In this document: positions 7,885-16,689 of the stretch, piece by piece
Position numbering within the stretch: position 1 is the stretch's first letter
Layout: each line of letters begins with the position of its first letter
Assembly (NCBI GenBank): GCA_937907245.1
Contig: CALCUM010000002.1
Span: forward strand, 620,001-684,000
Source of the DNA: an uncultured Rhodobiaceae bacterium
Lineage (GTDB): Bacteria > Pseudomonadota > Alphaproteobacteria > RS24
DNA: 64,000 nt
Direction of reading: 5' to 3'
Translations under genes and position numbers: made by a program
The notes under the pieces: model-generated
Told to the model about the DNA's origin: nothing
What the model saw: the letters and a program-made list of their open reading frames with translations, nothing else
The model's database searches: none

Positions 7885-8727
7885 ATGAATAAATTGTCTG
7901 TTCACCCATTGACTGGCTCTTGTGGAGCCGAGATTTCTGGTTTGGATTTGGCGAACGTGAGCGATGCTGAATTCGGCATCGTTCATGCGGCCCTGCTGGA
8001 CCACGGCGTTATATTCATCCGCGATCAAGACATAACCCTAGACCAACAGGTCGCATTTGCTCGCCGCTTTGGTGAGCTGGAAGTGCATCCCATTGTCGAT
8101 GGTATGGAAAACGCGCCCGAGATAACCAAAGTCTGGAAGCCGAAAGGCCAAAGCGCCTCTTTTGGTACCGGCTGGCATTCCGACAACACCTTTCAAGAGC
8201 ACCCCTCGATGGGCTCCATGCTATATGGGAAAACCATTCCGCCCTTCGGTGGCGACACAGTATTTGCTAATCAGCAAGTAGCCTATGAACGTTTGCCCGA
8301 CGCGATGAAAGAAAAACTCGATGGCCTATTTGCTATCCACTCCGCCTCCGAGGCTTATACGGTGGAAGGAACAAAAGAAAAGTTCGACAAAAAAACCGCC
8401 ATTACCTACACGTGGGATGAATCGATTATGAACGAAGTGCGCCACCCCATCGTGCGCACCCATCCAGAAAATGGCAAAAAAGCTCTTTTCGTCAACGATA
8501 TGTTTACCCTGCGTGTCGATGAGATGGAGCCAACCGAAAGCCACGAGCTGCTACAGACCTTGTATCAGCATTGCACCAAACCTGAATTTTGCTGTCGCTT
8601 TCGGTGGACCGAAAATGCTGTGGCGCTGTGGGACAATCGGTTGGTGCAACACTATGCGGTGGATGATTATCAAGATTACGAACGCTTAATGTATCGTGTG
8701 ACGATAGAAGGTGACCGACCTAATTAA
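7885..8727 (+). CDS. TauD/TfdA-family Fe(II)/2-oxoglutarate-dependent dioxygenase
   Basis: 280 residues, normal for the family. The iron-binding facial triad is visible as His98 and Asp100 (GWHSDNTF) and His256 (LVQHYAVDDY). The 2-oxoglutarate-binding arginine is in ERLMYRVTI (Arg267 or Arg271). Members hydroxylate taurine, alkyl sulfates, aryloxyacids or gamma-butyrobetaine. No sulfonate or sulfate transporter is nearby, so the substrate is open. Only 11 nt separate it from the MAPEG gene, and a glutamine amidotransferase follows 20 nt later, which suggests one transcript. Confidence 0.9.
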   Translation: MNKLSVHPLTGSCGAEISGLDLANVSDAEFGIVHAALLDHGVIFIRDQDITLDQQVAFARRFGELEVHPIVDGMENAPEITKVWKPKGQSASFGTGWHSDNTFQEHPSMGSMLYGKTIPPFGGDTVFANQQVAYERLPDAMKEKLDGLFAIHSASEAYTVEGTKEKFDKKTAITYTWDESIMNEVRHPIVRTHPENGKKALFVNDMFTLRVDEMEPTESHELLQTLYQHCTKPEFCCRFRWTENAVALWDNRLVQHYAVDDYQDYERLMYRVTIEGDRPN

Positions 8728-8747
8728 GTCTTGAGAAAGTTTTTGAA

Positions 8748-9575
8748 ATGACGAGATTTTTAATCCTTGATGCTTATTCACAGCAAGGGCGCGAGAGACT
8801 TGCCTCTGGCGGCGTGCCTTTGGCTGGCACAATGTATCGCAATATGCTGCAACGCCATCGGCCAGATAGTGACAGCGATATCGTATGCATTGCCGACCCG
8901 CAAGCGAGCCTGCCCCAGCCGCTTGAGAGTTATGACGCAATGCTTTGGACGGGCTCCAGCCTAACTATCTACGAAAACCGGCCCGAGGTAAGCAAACAAA
9001 TTGAGCTGGCTCGCCAAGCCTTCAAAATTGGCGTGCCTGCCTATGGGTCTTGCTGGGCGTTGCAACTGGCCATTGTGGCGGCTGGTGGCGAGGTAGAACG
9101 AAGTCCACATGGGCTTACATTCGGCATATCTTATGGCATTACCCTGACGCCCGAAGGGGCTGCCCACCCGGTTTACCAAGGCCGCGCCCAAGTATTTGAC
9201 GCTTTTGCCAGCCATTATGACATCGTTAAAACCATGTCACCGACGTCTCAAGTCTTGGCCCGAAGCCATAGAAGCAATGTGCAGGCGGCGAATATTGAAC
9301 ATGAAAAAGGCACGTTTTTCGCAACCCAATATCACCCAGAGTTTAACTTCGAAGTGCTGAGTGGCATGGTGAGCTCGCGCAAAACACTTTTGGTCGAGCA
9401 AGGGTTTTACCCAGACTTAGAAACGGCAGAAACCGAAGCCGCGGACTTCGAACATCTGCATAGCCCAACTCCGGTCGAGACTTTGGTAGAGAAATACAAA
9501 TTAAACGATAATCTTTTGGACATCGATAAACGGCAAAACGAATTCAAAAATTGGTTGAATAGAATGCAATTTTAA
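8748..9575 (+). CDS. Class I glutamine amidotransferase-like protein
   Basis: 275 residues. The catalytic triad of the class I amidotransferase fold is present: Cys102 in AYGSCWALQ, then His196 and Glu198 in QYHPEF. The domain resembles the GMP-synthase-like stand-alone amidotransferases. About 60 residues at the C-terminus are an extension rich in acidic residues without recognisable motif. As no synthetase partner is encoded here, it may act as a peptidase or hydrolase on a gamma-glutamyl compound, but that is inference. Last gene of the plus-strand run starting at 6979; convergent with tgt. Confidence 0.82.
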   Translation: MTRFLILDAYSQQGRERLASGGVPLAGTMYRNMLQRHRPDSDSDIVCIADPQASLPQPLESYDAMLWTGSSLTIYENRPEVSKQIELARQAFKIGVPAYGSCWALQLAIVAAGGEVERSPHGLTFGISYGITLTPEGAAHPVYQGRAQVFDAFASHYDIVKTMSPTSQVLARSHRSNVQAANIEHEKGTFFATQYHPEFNFEVLSGMVSSRKTLLVEQGFYPDLETAETEAADFEHLHSPTPVETLVEKYKLNDNLLDIDKRQNEFKNWLNRMQF

Positions 9576-9602
9576 GCCAATCAAGGCTCGCCAAAACCAA
9601 GT

Positions 9603-10751
9603 CTAGTCTTGGTACGGAGGGATATCGCCCTGCGCTTGCTGGAGTTTAAACTCCGCGCGAAATTGTTCAAATTTCCCGGCCTCAATAGCGTCTCGCATGG
9701 CGGCCATCAGCTCTTGGTAGAAAGCTAAATTATGCCAGGTCAAAAGCATGGCGCCCAAATATTCACCACACCGATGTAAGTGATGCAAATAGGCTCGGCT
9801 ATATTGGTGGCTGGCGGGGCACTCACTGTGCTCGGCTAAAGGGCGTGGATCGGCGGCGTGGCGTGCGTTGCGAATGTTCACTTTACCGTGCCATGTATAG
9901 GCCGTGCCATGGCGCCCAGCGCGCGTGGGCATAACGCAATCAAACATATCAATGCCGCGCGCTACGGCTTCCACCAAATCGTCTGGCGTGCCAACGCCCA
10001 TGAGATATCGCGGGCGCTCTTGCGGCAAGACGGGCGTCGTGAAATCTAGCACTTCGAGCATCCGCTCTTGCCCCTCGCCTACCGCTAGGCCTCCAACAGC
10101 GTAGCCATCGAAGCCGATTTGCTCCAGCTCGGCCGCACTTTGGTGGCGTAAATCCTCGTAAATACCGCCTTGCACAATGCCGAATAAAGCATTGCCAATG
10201 CCCGCTTCATTGGGGCCATTGTCATATTGCTGAAACGCCGATTTGCTGCGCCCCGCCCAGCGCATCGATAAATGCATCGACTTTTCGGCTTGCGCGTGAG
10301 TGGCCGGAAACGGCGTGCATTCGTCTAGCACCATGCGAATATTGGCCCCTAAAAGCGTTTGTATTTCCAAGCTGCGCTCTGGCGTTAGCATGTAGGATTT
10401 GCCGTCGATGTGGCTTTGAAAGCGCACGCCGTCTTCGCTCATTTTGGCTAGTTTGGATAGCGACATAACTTGAAAGCCGCCGCTATCTGTCAAAATCGGG
10501 CCATCCCATTGCATAAACTCTTGCAAGCCGCCCAAGGCTGCAACTTCCTCGGCACCGGGGCGCAACATCAAGTGATAAGTGTTGCCCAGCACAATATCAG
10601 CGCCCAAGTCACGCACTTGGTCGGGATACATGGCTTTTACCGTGGCCGCTGTGCCCACAGGCATAAAGGCAGGCGTGCGAATGTTACCGCGCGGCGTCTC
10701 AATGGTGCCGCGCCTCGCCATGCCGTCGGTTTTATGCAAAGTAAATTTCAT
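9603..10751 (-). CDS. tgt: Queuine tRNA-ribosyltransferase (tRNA-guanine transglycosylase)
   Basis: Exchanges guanine 34 for the queuosine precursor preQ1 in tRNAs with GUN anticodons. 382 residues, full length. LTDSGGFQV (88-95) carries an active-site Asp, GIVQGG (191-196) is the base-recognition loop, and [12 protein letters not shown] (267-278) holds the nucleophile Asp. Odd point: the zinc site, normally CxCxxC plus His, reads Ser309-Cys311-Ser314 with His340 kept ([17 protein letters not shown]). Two of the three cysteines are therefore serines. The start overlaps the stop of queA by 4 bp, the expected pathway partner. Confidence 0.96.
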   Translation of the reverse strand: MKFTLHKTDGMARRGTIETPRGNIRTPAFMPVGTAATVKAMYPDQVRDLGADIVLGNTYHLMLRPGAEEVAALGGLQEFMQWDGPILTDSGGFQVMSLSKLAKMSEDGVRFQSHIDGKSYMLTPERSLEIQTLLGANIRMVLDECTPFPATHAQAEKSMHLSMRWAGRSKSAFQQYDNGPNEAGIGNALFGIVQGGIYEDLRHQSAAELEQIGFDGYAVGGLAVGEGQERMLEVLDFTTPVLPQERPRYLMGVGTPDDLVEAVARGIDMFDCVMPTRAGRHGTAYTWHGKVNIRNARHAADPRPLAEHSECPASHQYSRAYLHHLHRCGEYLGAMLLTWHNLAFYQELMAAMRDAIEAGKFEQFRAEFKLQQAQGDIPPYQD

Positions 10752-11836
10752 GAATCCGCGCGCTCCAATAAGCTGCCATCGCCATAAGAATAAAACCGAT
10801 AGCCGGTACTTACGGCATGATCATAGGCCGCTTTCATGCGTTCCATTCCGGCAAAAGCCGATACCAGCATAAAAAGCGTAGACCGCGGAAGGTGAAAATT
10901 GGTTATCAGCATGTCAGCCGCGCGAAACTTATAGCCCGGCGTAATGAAAATCTCCGTCACCGCTTCAAATGGCATAATCGTGCCATCCTCTTTCGTGGCG
11001 CTCTCGAGCAAGCGCAAGGAGGTGGTGCCAACACATACAATGCGCCCGCCTTGTTTATGCACATCGTTAAGGGCTTGCGCCGTTTCTGGCGTAACTTGCC
11101 CCCATTCCCCATGCATTTTATGCGAGGCGATATCGTCAACTTTGACAGGCAAAAACGTGCCAGGCCCCACATGTAGCGTGACTTCGTGCAAGCTAACGCC
11201 TTTGGCTTTTAAGGCGTCCATCAGCTCTGGCGTAAAATGCAAGCCAGCTGTGGGCGCGGCCACGGCGCCGGCCTCGCGGGCAAATAGGGTTTGGTAATCT
11301 TCGTTGTCTTGCGCATCGGGGGCGCGTTTACTGGCGATATAGGGCGGCAAAGGCATGCTGCCGAGGGTCGCCAAAGTGGTTTCCATGCTGTCTGGCGAAA
11401 TCTCGAAGCTCAAAATCGCCTCTGCGCCCTCCCGCCCGCTGACCTTGGCTTTGACACCCTTAAAGTCGATCGTGTCGCCGTCCGCCACCCGTTTGGCAGG
11501 CTTTAAGAAACATTTCCAATCAAGGGGGCCGAGGCGCTCGGTAAGCGTGACCTCACATTTGGCGCCCGTCGAGTCCGCGGACGGCGTTTCGCGCAACCGA
11601 ACTCCGGTTAGGCGCGCGGGTATCACTTTCGTGATATTCACGAGCAAAGCATCCCCGGCCCGCAAAAAATCTGGCAAATCACGCATGATATGATCGCCGA
11701 ACGCAAAGTCCGCCGAGCTGGCCGGGTCTGAAACAGTCGTTGAAACATGCAACAGCCGCGCAGTATCGCGCGGCTGTTCAGGTCTCAAAGCAATCAGATT
11801 TTCCGGCAGGTCAAAATCAAAATCATCTACCTGCAT
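10748..11836 (-). CDS. queA: S-adenosylmethionine:tRNA ribosyltransferase-isomerase
   Basis: Adds the ribosyl part of SAM to preQ1-tRNA to form epoxyqueuosine, the step after Tgt. 362 residues. The N-terminal [20 protein letters not shown] is the family signature, followed by HDxxxxDLPDFL-like text ([11 protein letters not shown]) and [28 protein letters not shown] near the C-terminus is also diagnostic. Translationally coupled to tgt by a 4-bp overlap. The start codon ATG at 11836 lies 18 bp from the cyclophilin gene, so all five genes from gyrA to tgt may share transcription. Confidence 0.97.
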   Translation of the reverse strand: MQVDDFDFDLPENLIALRPEQPRDTARLLHVSTTVSDPASSADFAFGDHIMRDLPDFLRAGDALLVNITKVIPARLTGVRLRETPSADSTGAKCEVTLTERLGPLDWKCFLKPAKRVADGDTIDFKGVKAKVSGREGAEAILSFEISPDSMETTLATLGSMPLPPYIASKRAPDAQDNEDYQTLFAREAGAVAAPTAGLHFTPELMDALKAKGVSLHEVTLHVGPGTFLPVKVDDIASHKMHGEWGQVTPETAQALNDVHKQGGRIVCVGTTSLRLLESATKEDGTIMPFEAVTEIFITPGYKFRAADMLITNFHLPRSTLFMLVSAFAGMERMKAAYDHAVSTGYRFYSYGDGSLLERADS

Positions 11837-11854
11837 GAGAAACCTTCTTGGCGC

Positions 11855-12391
11855 TTAGTCTTCTAAGCGAACGGAAATCATTTTATCTGGGGTCGCTGGC
11901 GGTTCGCCCTTGGCAATCGCATCGACATGCTCCATGCCTTCTACAACTTCGCCAAATACTGTGTATTGGCCGTTGAGGAAGCTGGCATCATCGAAACAGA
12001 TGAAAAATTGACTATTGGCGCTATCTGGATGCTGCGAACGCGCCATGCCTAAAGTGCCACGACGGAAAGGTTCGCTACTAAACTCCGCGCGCAAATCTGG
12101 GTAGTCAGAGCCGCCCATGCCAGTGCCCGTTGGGTCGCCTGTTTGGGCCATAAAGCCGTCAATGACGCGATGAAACACGATACCATCGTAGAATTTCTCG
12201 TTAATTAGGGTTTTCATGCGCTCGACATGGCCTGGGGCGAGGTCTTCGCGCAAGGCTATTTTCACGGTACCAGTTTTTAGTTCTACCAACATAATTGACT
12301 CCTTATGGTCTGCGGCTTGGGCGGAAATTCCATGCCCAACCGGAGCCACAAGAAGAGCCAAAAAAAGCCCGAGTGATGTCAAGTAACGCAT
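11855..12391 (-). CDS. Exported cyclophilin-type peptidyl-prolyl cis-trans isomerase
   Basis: 178 residues. An N-terminal signal peptide (basic MRY start, hydrophobic core to about residue 26, AQA cleavage site) precedes a compact bacterial cyclophilin domain. FHRVIDGFMAQTGDP holds the catalytic Arg and the FMxQGGD-like motif (here AQTGDP). ANSQFFICFDDASFLNGQYTVFG completes the proline-binding pocket. It catalyses proline isomerisation in the periplasm. AGGAG 6 nt before the ATG supports the long, exported form; an internal ATG would give a cytoplasmic version of the same domain. Conserved neighbour of coaD and queA in related genomes. Confidence 0.93.
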   Translation of the reverse strand: MRYLTSLGLFLALLVAPVGHGISAQAADHKESIMLVELKTGTVKIALREDLAPGHVERMKTLINEKFYDGIVFHRVIDGFMAQTGDPTGTGMGGSDYPDLRAEFSSEPFRRGTLGMARSQHPDSANSQFFICFDDASFLNGQYTVFGEVVEGMEHVDAIAKGEPPATPDKMISVRLED

Positions 12392-12417
12392 GAATATCTC
12401 CTGTTATACTACTGTAA

Positions 12418-12897
12418 TTATTTAATTTGTTTTAAAACGCTTTGCGGCACAAAGGCACTCACATCGCCACCCATGGCCATAATTTGGCGCACCAAGGTGG
12501 AGGATACAAAGCCAAACTCTGGCGAGGCCTGCAGGAACACGGTCTCAATGTCGCTCGACATCGACCGGTTCATCGCACTCATTTGCGCCTCATATTCATA
12601 ATCCGAAGCATTGCGAAGCCCCCGAATAATGAGATTGGCGCCGGTTTCGGTAGCCACATTGACCAGAAGGTCTTTAAAGCTGATCACTTGAATTTCCACG
12701 CCCCTCGCCTTCGCAAGCGGGCCGATTTCGGCCTCCAGCATGGCTTGACGCTGCTCAAAAGTAAAAACTGGCGTCTTTGTGGCGCTAATTCCAATCGCGA
12801 TGATCAATTTGTCGACCAAGCCCAGCGAGCGCTGAATAATATCGATATGCCCTTTGGTTATCGGGTCAAAACTGCCTGGATAAAGCCCTACACGCAT
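12418..12897 (-). CDS. coaD: Pantetheine-phosphate adenylyltransferase
   Basis: Penultimate step of coenzyme A synthesis: 4'-phosphopantetheine plus ATP gives dephospho-CoA. 159 residues, the standard length. GSFDPITKGH (8-17) is the nucleotidyltransferase TxGH motif with His17. IIRGLRNASDYEYE binds substrate, and FVSSTLVRQI is the C-terminal ISSTxVR-type motif. Starts 3 bp after the gyrA stop, so it is almost certainly cotranscribed with gyrA, the common arrangement in alphaproteobacteria. Confidence 0.97.
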   Translation of the reverse strand: MRVGLYPGSFDPITKGHIDIIQRSLGLVDKLIIAIGISATKTPVFTFEQRQAMLEAEIGPLAKARGVEIQVISFKDLLVNVATETGANLIIRGLRNASDYEYEAQMSAMNRSMSSDIETVFLQASPEFGFVSSTLVRQIMAMGGDVSAFVPQSVLKQIK

Positions 12898-12900
12898 GCC

Positions 12901-15900
12901 TTAGCCCTCCTCACTTGGATTATCTGCCTCAGGCGCCGACGCCTCGTCTGCTGCGCCACCATCGGCTTCAGCTTGTGGCGCCTCGGTGCCGTCGTTCGCG
13001 GCTTCCCCGTCAGGCCCATCTTCTAAATCCTCCTCATCGGAGGTTTCGCCCAAATGTGCCACGGAAACGACTTTGGCGTCGTCTTCGGTTTTAAAAATCG
13101 TCACGCCTTGCGTATTCCGCCCGGCGATGCGAATGCCATCCACCGGACAGCGAATAAGCGTGCCGCCATCGGTCACCAGCATTATCTGGTCAACTTCCTC
13201 TACCGGGAAAGCTGCCAATAGCTGACCGTTGCGCTCGGTTACGGTCATGGCAAGGATACCCTTGCCGCCGCGGCCCGATACGCGATATTCATAGGCAGAC
13301 GAGCGCTTGCCATAGCCGTTTTCGCTGACCGCCAGGATAAATTGCTCATTGGCGCCCATTTCAGCATAGCGTTCAGAAGACAAGGCAACTTCTTCGGTAG
13401 CGCCCTCTTCGTCCAACGTAGTCTCTTCTATTTCCGCTTCATCTCCCGATGCAGCACGGCGAATGGCCGCGGCTTGCTTCAAATAGGTGGCGCGTTCCGC
13501 TGGCGAGGCATCGCTGCCGCGCAAAATAGCCAAAGAAATAACACTGGCCCCCGCATCGAGGCGAATGCCCCGCACGCCTGTCGAATTACGGCTGCGGAAC
13601 ACCCGTACTTTATCGACTGGGAAGCGAATGGCACGACCGCTAGAGCTGGTCAGCAGCACATCATCCATCGGATTACAGGTTTCCACGCCGATAATCCGCT
13701 CGCCCTCATCTGGCTTCATGGCGATTTTACCATTGCGGTTAATTTGAATGAAATCGGACAGGTCATTGCGGCGCACATTGCCCAGACTTGTGGCAAACAT
13801 CACGTTCAAATCTGCCCAGCTCTCTTCATCGGCCGGCAAAGCCATGATATCGGCGATTTTTTCGCCTTCATCGAGCGGCAATAGATTGACCAAAGCCTTG
13901 CCTTTCGACTGCGGACTACCCGCTGGCAGGCGATAGACTTTCATTTTATAGACCATGCCGGTGGTCGAGAAGAACAATACGGGCTGGTGCGTATTGGCGA
14001 CGAAGATACGCGATACGAAATCTTCGTCTTTGGTGGCCATACCCGAGCGCCCCTTACCGCCGCGACGCTGCGCGCGATAGGTAGACAGGGGCACACGCTT
14101 GATATAGCCAGCGTGACTTACCGTCACGACCATATCTTCGCGCGGAATAAGCGACTCGTCGTTCACTTCGCCATCGTGCTCAATAAATTCAGAACGACGC
14201 GGCGTGGCGAACTCTTCTTTTACTTCCGCCAATTCAGCTTTAATAATCGACATCACGCGGTCGCGACTACGCAGAATATCTAGCAAATCAGCAATTTCTT
14301 CGCCCAACACCTTCAACTCATCGCCAATTTCATCGCGACCCATGGCCGTCAGGCGTTGCAGGCGCAATTCTAGAATGGCGCGCGCTTGCGCTTCGCTTAA
14401 CACATAAGTGCCATCTTCCGCCACGCGGTGGCGCGGGTCATCGATAAGCGCAATCAACTCTGCTACATCTGAGGCAGGCCAATGACGCTCCATCAATTGC
14501 CGACGCGCATCTTGGGGCGATGGGGCTTTGCGAATAACCGCAATCACTTCATCAATATTGCTAACGGCGATGGCCAGACCTACCAACACGTGGGCCCGGT
14601 CGCGGGCTTTATTGAGCTCAAATTTCGAGCGACGCGTAACCACTTCTTCGCGGAAGGTAATGAAACATTGCAGCATCTGCCGAACATTCATCAATTGTGG
14701 GCGACCATTGGTCAGCGCCAACATATTGGCCCCGAAACTGGTTTGCAGCTGTGAAAAACGATACAATTGGTTGAGCACCACATCGGCCACGGCGTCGCGT
14801 TTCAGCTCCACCACAACCCGCATGCCGTGCCGATCGCTTTCGTCTCGCAAATCAGCAATGCCCTCAATGACTTTATCGCGCACCAAATCAGCGATTTTTT
14901 CAATCATCGTTGATTTGTTCACCTGATACGGAATTTCCGTAATGATAATCGCTTCACGGTCTTTGCGAATTTCTTCCACCGAAGCCCGCCCCCGCATAAT
15001 AATAGAGCCGCGACCCGTGGTAACCGACGAGGCGGAACCCGTGTAACCCAGAATAAGCGCGCCAGTCGGGAAATCAGGCCCAGGCACAATGGCCAAAACC
15101 TCTTCATCGCTGAGACTCGGATTTACAATCATCGCCTGCGCTGCGTCGATTAGCTCACCTAGGTTATGGGGCGGCACATTGGTCGCCATGCCCACGGCAA
15201 TACCATTGGCGCCGTTGACCAATAGGTTTGGCAGGCGGGCTGGTAAAACTTTCGGCTCGCGCTCAGAGCTATCGTAATTGTCTTGAAAGTCGACTGTGTC
15301 TTTATCAATGTCAGCCAGAATAGAATGAGCAGGCTTGGCCATGCGAACTTCAGTGTACCGCATGGCGGCTGGTGGATCGCCATCCACCGAGCCAAAGTTG
15401 CCTTGCCCGTCGAGCAGCGGCAAGCGCATCGAAAACTCTTGCTCCATCCGCACCAAAGCATCATAAATCGATTGGTCGCCGTGAGGGTGATACTTACCAA
15501 TCACATCCCCGACAACACGCGCCGATTTGCGATACGGCTTATTGTAATCATAGCCGTTCTCATTCATGGAGAACAAAATGCGCCGATGCACGGGCTTTAA
15601 GCCGTCGCGCACATCTGGCAGCGCGCGCGAGACGATCACGCTCATCGCATAATCGAGATAGGAGGTTTTCATCTCCTCCTCGATGGTAATGGGCTCTATA
15701 TCGCCATCGTCGTCGCCAGGAACAAACCCAACAACCGGCGGCTCTGCACCGCCCTCTCCAGAACCGGCTTCCGCCTCTCCAGGCGCATCTACCGTCTCGT
15801 CGCTACCGGCTTCTTCGTCGGTACCGTCGCTCGCCTCGTCTTGCGGGGCATCGACAATATCATCTTCATTTTCGATATTGTCTTCCGGTGGATTTTCAGG

Positions 15901-15912
15901 CGTATGGGTCAC
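12901..15912 (-). CDS. gyrA: DNA gyrase subunit A with acidic N- and C-terminal extensions
   Basis: Breakage-reunion subunit of gyrase. 1003 residues, against about 875-930 for most GyrA. Catalytic Tyr186 lies in AAMRYTEVR; the GyrA box reads [10 protein letters not shown]. The start is a GTG at 15912. About 70 acidic residues precede the usual family start ([14 protein letters not shown] at 78-90), and no ATG lies between, so the extension appears genuine if the GTG is right; the ribosome site is weak. A second acidic tail of about 50 residues ends the protein. In the quinolone pocket ([10 protein letters not shown], 142-151) the position of E. coli Ser83 is Gln147. An insert near residues 810-840 is also acidic. 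Confidence 0.96.
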   Translation of the reverse strand: MTHTPENPPEDNIENEDDIVDAPQDEASDGTDEEAGSDETVDAPGEAEAGSGEGGAEPPVVGFVPGDDDGDIEPITIEEEMKTSYLDYAMSVIVSRALPDVRDGLKPVHRRILFSMNENGYDYNKPYRKSARVVGDVIGKYHPHGDQSIYDALVRMEQEFSMRLPLLDGQGNFGSVDGDPPAAMRYTEVRMAKPAHSILADIDKDTVDFQDNYDSSEREPKVLPARLPNLLVNGANGIAVGMATNVPPHNLGELIDAAQAMIVNPSLSDEEVLAIVPGPDFPTGALILGYTGSASSVTTGRGSIIMRGRASVEEIRKDREAIIITEIPYQVNKSTMIEKIADLVRDKVIEGIADLRDESDRHGMRVVVELKRDAVADVVLNQLYRFSQLQTSFGANMLALTNGRPQLMNVRQMLQCFITFREEVVTRRSKFELNKARDRAHVLVGLAIAVSNIDEVIAVIRKAPSPQDARRQLMERHWPASDVAELIALIDDPRHRVAEDGTYVLSEAQARAILELRLQRLTAMGRDEIGDELKVLGEEIADLLDILRSRDRVMSIIKAELAEVKEEFATPRRSEFIEHDGEVNDESLIPREDMVVTVSHAGYIKRVPLSTYRAQRRGGKGRSGMATKDEDFVSRIFVANTHQPVLFFSTTGMVYKMKVYRLPAGSPQSKGKALVNLLPLDEGEKIADIMALPADEESWADLNVMFATSLGNVRRNDLSDFIQINRNGKIAMKPDEGERIIGVETCNPMDDVLLTSSSGRAIRFPVDKVRVFRSRNSTGVRGIRLDAGASVISLAILRGSDASPAERATYLKQAAAIRRAASGDEAEIEETTLDEEGATEEVALSSERYAEMGANEQFILAVSENGYGKRSSAYEYRVSGRGGKGILAMTVTERNGQLLAAFPVEEVDQIMLVTDGGTLIRCPVDGIRIAGRNTQGVTIFKTEDDAKVVSVAHLGETSDEEDLEDGPDGEAANDGTEAPQAEADGGAADEASAPEADNPSEEG

Positions 15913-15969
15913 AAATTAACTTTCTGAAAGGCGTCTCAGCGAGGCGCGAAATACCTCTAAAACATAGCA

Positions 15970-16011
15970 TAAAAATAAACGCTCGGGAGCCTGAAAACAG
16001 CCGCCCGAGCG
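15970..16011 (-). terminator. Rho-independent terminator downstream of ssb
   Basis: CGCTCGGG (15980-15987) and CCCGAGCG (16004-16011) pair perfectly, with an inner CTG/CAG pairing. On the minus strand the stem is followed by TTTATTTTT. It ends the ssb transcript before gyrA, so gyrA has its own promoter in the roughly 60 bp upstream of its GTG. Confidence 0.9.
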
Positions 16012-16048
16012 CAAATATAACCCATTGATTTAACTGGTTTTTTGAGGC

Positions 16049-16498
16049 TTAAAATGGGATGTCGTCATTGATGCCACTGTCCCCGCCCGAAGCCAGTGCA
16101 GGCGCCGGCGAATCGTTGCCAGCGGCTTGAAAATCGCCGCCGCCATTGCGGCTATCTAGCATAGTCATCACGCCGCCGAAGTTTTGCAAAACCACTTCGG
16201 TTGAATAGCGATCGGCCCCATTGTCATCTTGCCATTTGCGCGTTTGCAAATTGCCTTCGATGTAAACTTTTGCGCCTTTTTTGAGGTATTGTTCGGCGAT
16301 GCGGCATAGGCCTTCCGAGAAAATTACCACGCGGTGCCATTCGGTTTTATCGCGGCGCTCGCCCGAGTTTTTATCGCGCCAGCTTTCGCTTGTCGCGATG
16401 CTAAGGTTGACAATCGGGCGACCATCTTTGGTGCTACGCACATCTGGGTCGGCCCCTAGGTTGCCTACTAAAATTACTTTATTGACACTTCCAGCCAT
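16049..16498 (-). CDS. ssb: Single-stranded DNA-binding protein
   Basis: 149 residues. N-terminal OB fold starts [21 protein letters not shown] and contains the KTEWHRVV and [18 protein letters not shown] segments typical of SSB. A glycine/alanine/serine-rich linker leads to the acidic C-terminal tip DDIPF that recruits replication and repair proteins. GGAG precedes the ATG. Divergent from uvrA, the usual arrangement in proteobacteria; both can be SOS-controlled, but I see no clear alphaproteobacterial LexA site in the gap. Confidence 0.98.
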   Translation of the reverse strand: MAGSVNKVILVGNLGADPDVRSTKDGRPIVNLSIATSESWRDKNSGERRDKTEWHRVVIFSEGLCRIAEQYLKKGAKVYIEGNLQTRKWQDDNGADRYSTEVVLQNFGGVMTMLDSRNGGGDFQAAGNDSPAPALASGGDSGINDDIPF

Positions 16499-16689
16499 GA
16501 TTTTTTTCTCCTAATTGCCGCTTCAATCTAGATGACTCGAAACGAAATACCTAGCCTCGCAGCCAGCTCGGTTCGCTAACCTGTGGATTAATGCTTGCCC
16601 GGGCTCAGGAAACTCGTAAACGAGGGCAAAACTAAGTTCGCCAAACCGCAAAAAAGGTCTACCTTGTGTCACCTAACAGAGAGAAACCT

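Noticed and set aside
16499-16689. SOS (LexA) box between ssb and uvrA
   Set aside because: I looked for the alphaproteobacterial GTTC-N7-GTTC form. Single GTTC elements occur at about 16571 and 16638, but none pair at the right spacing.
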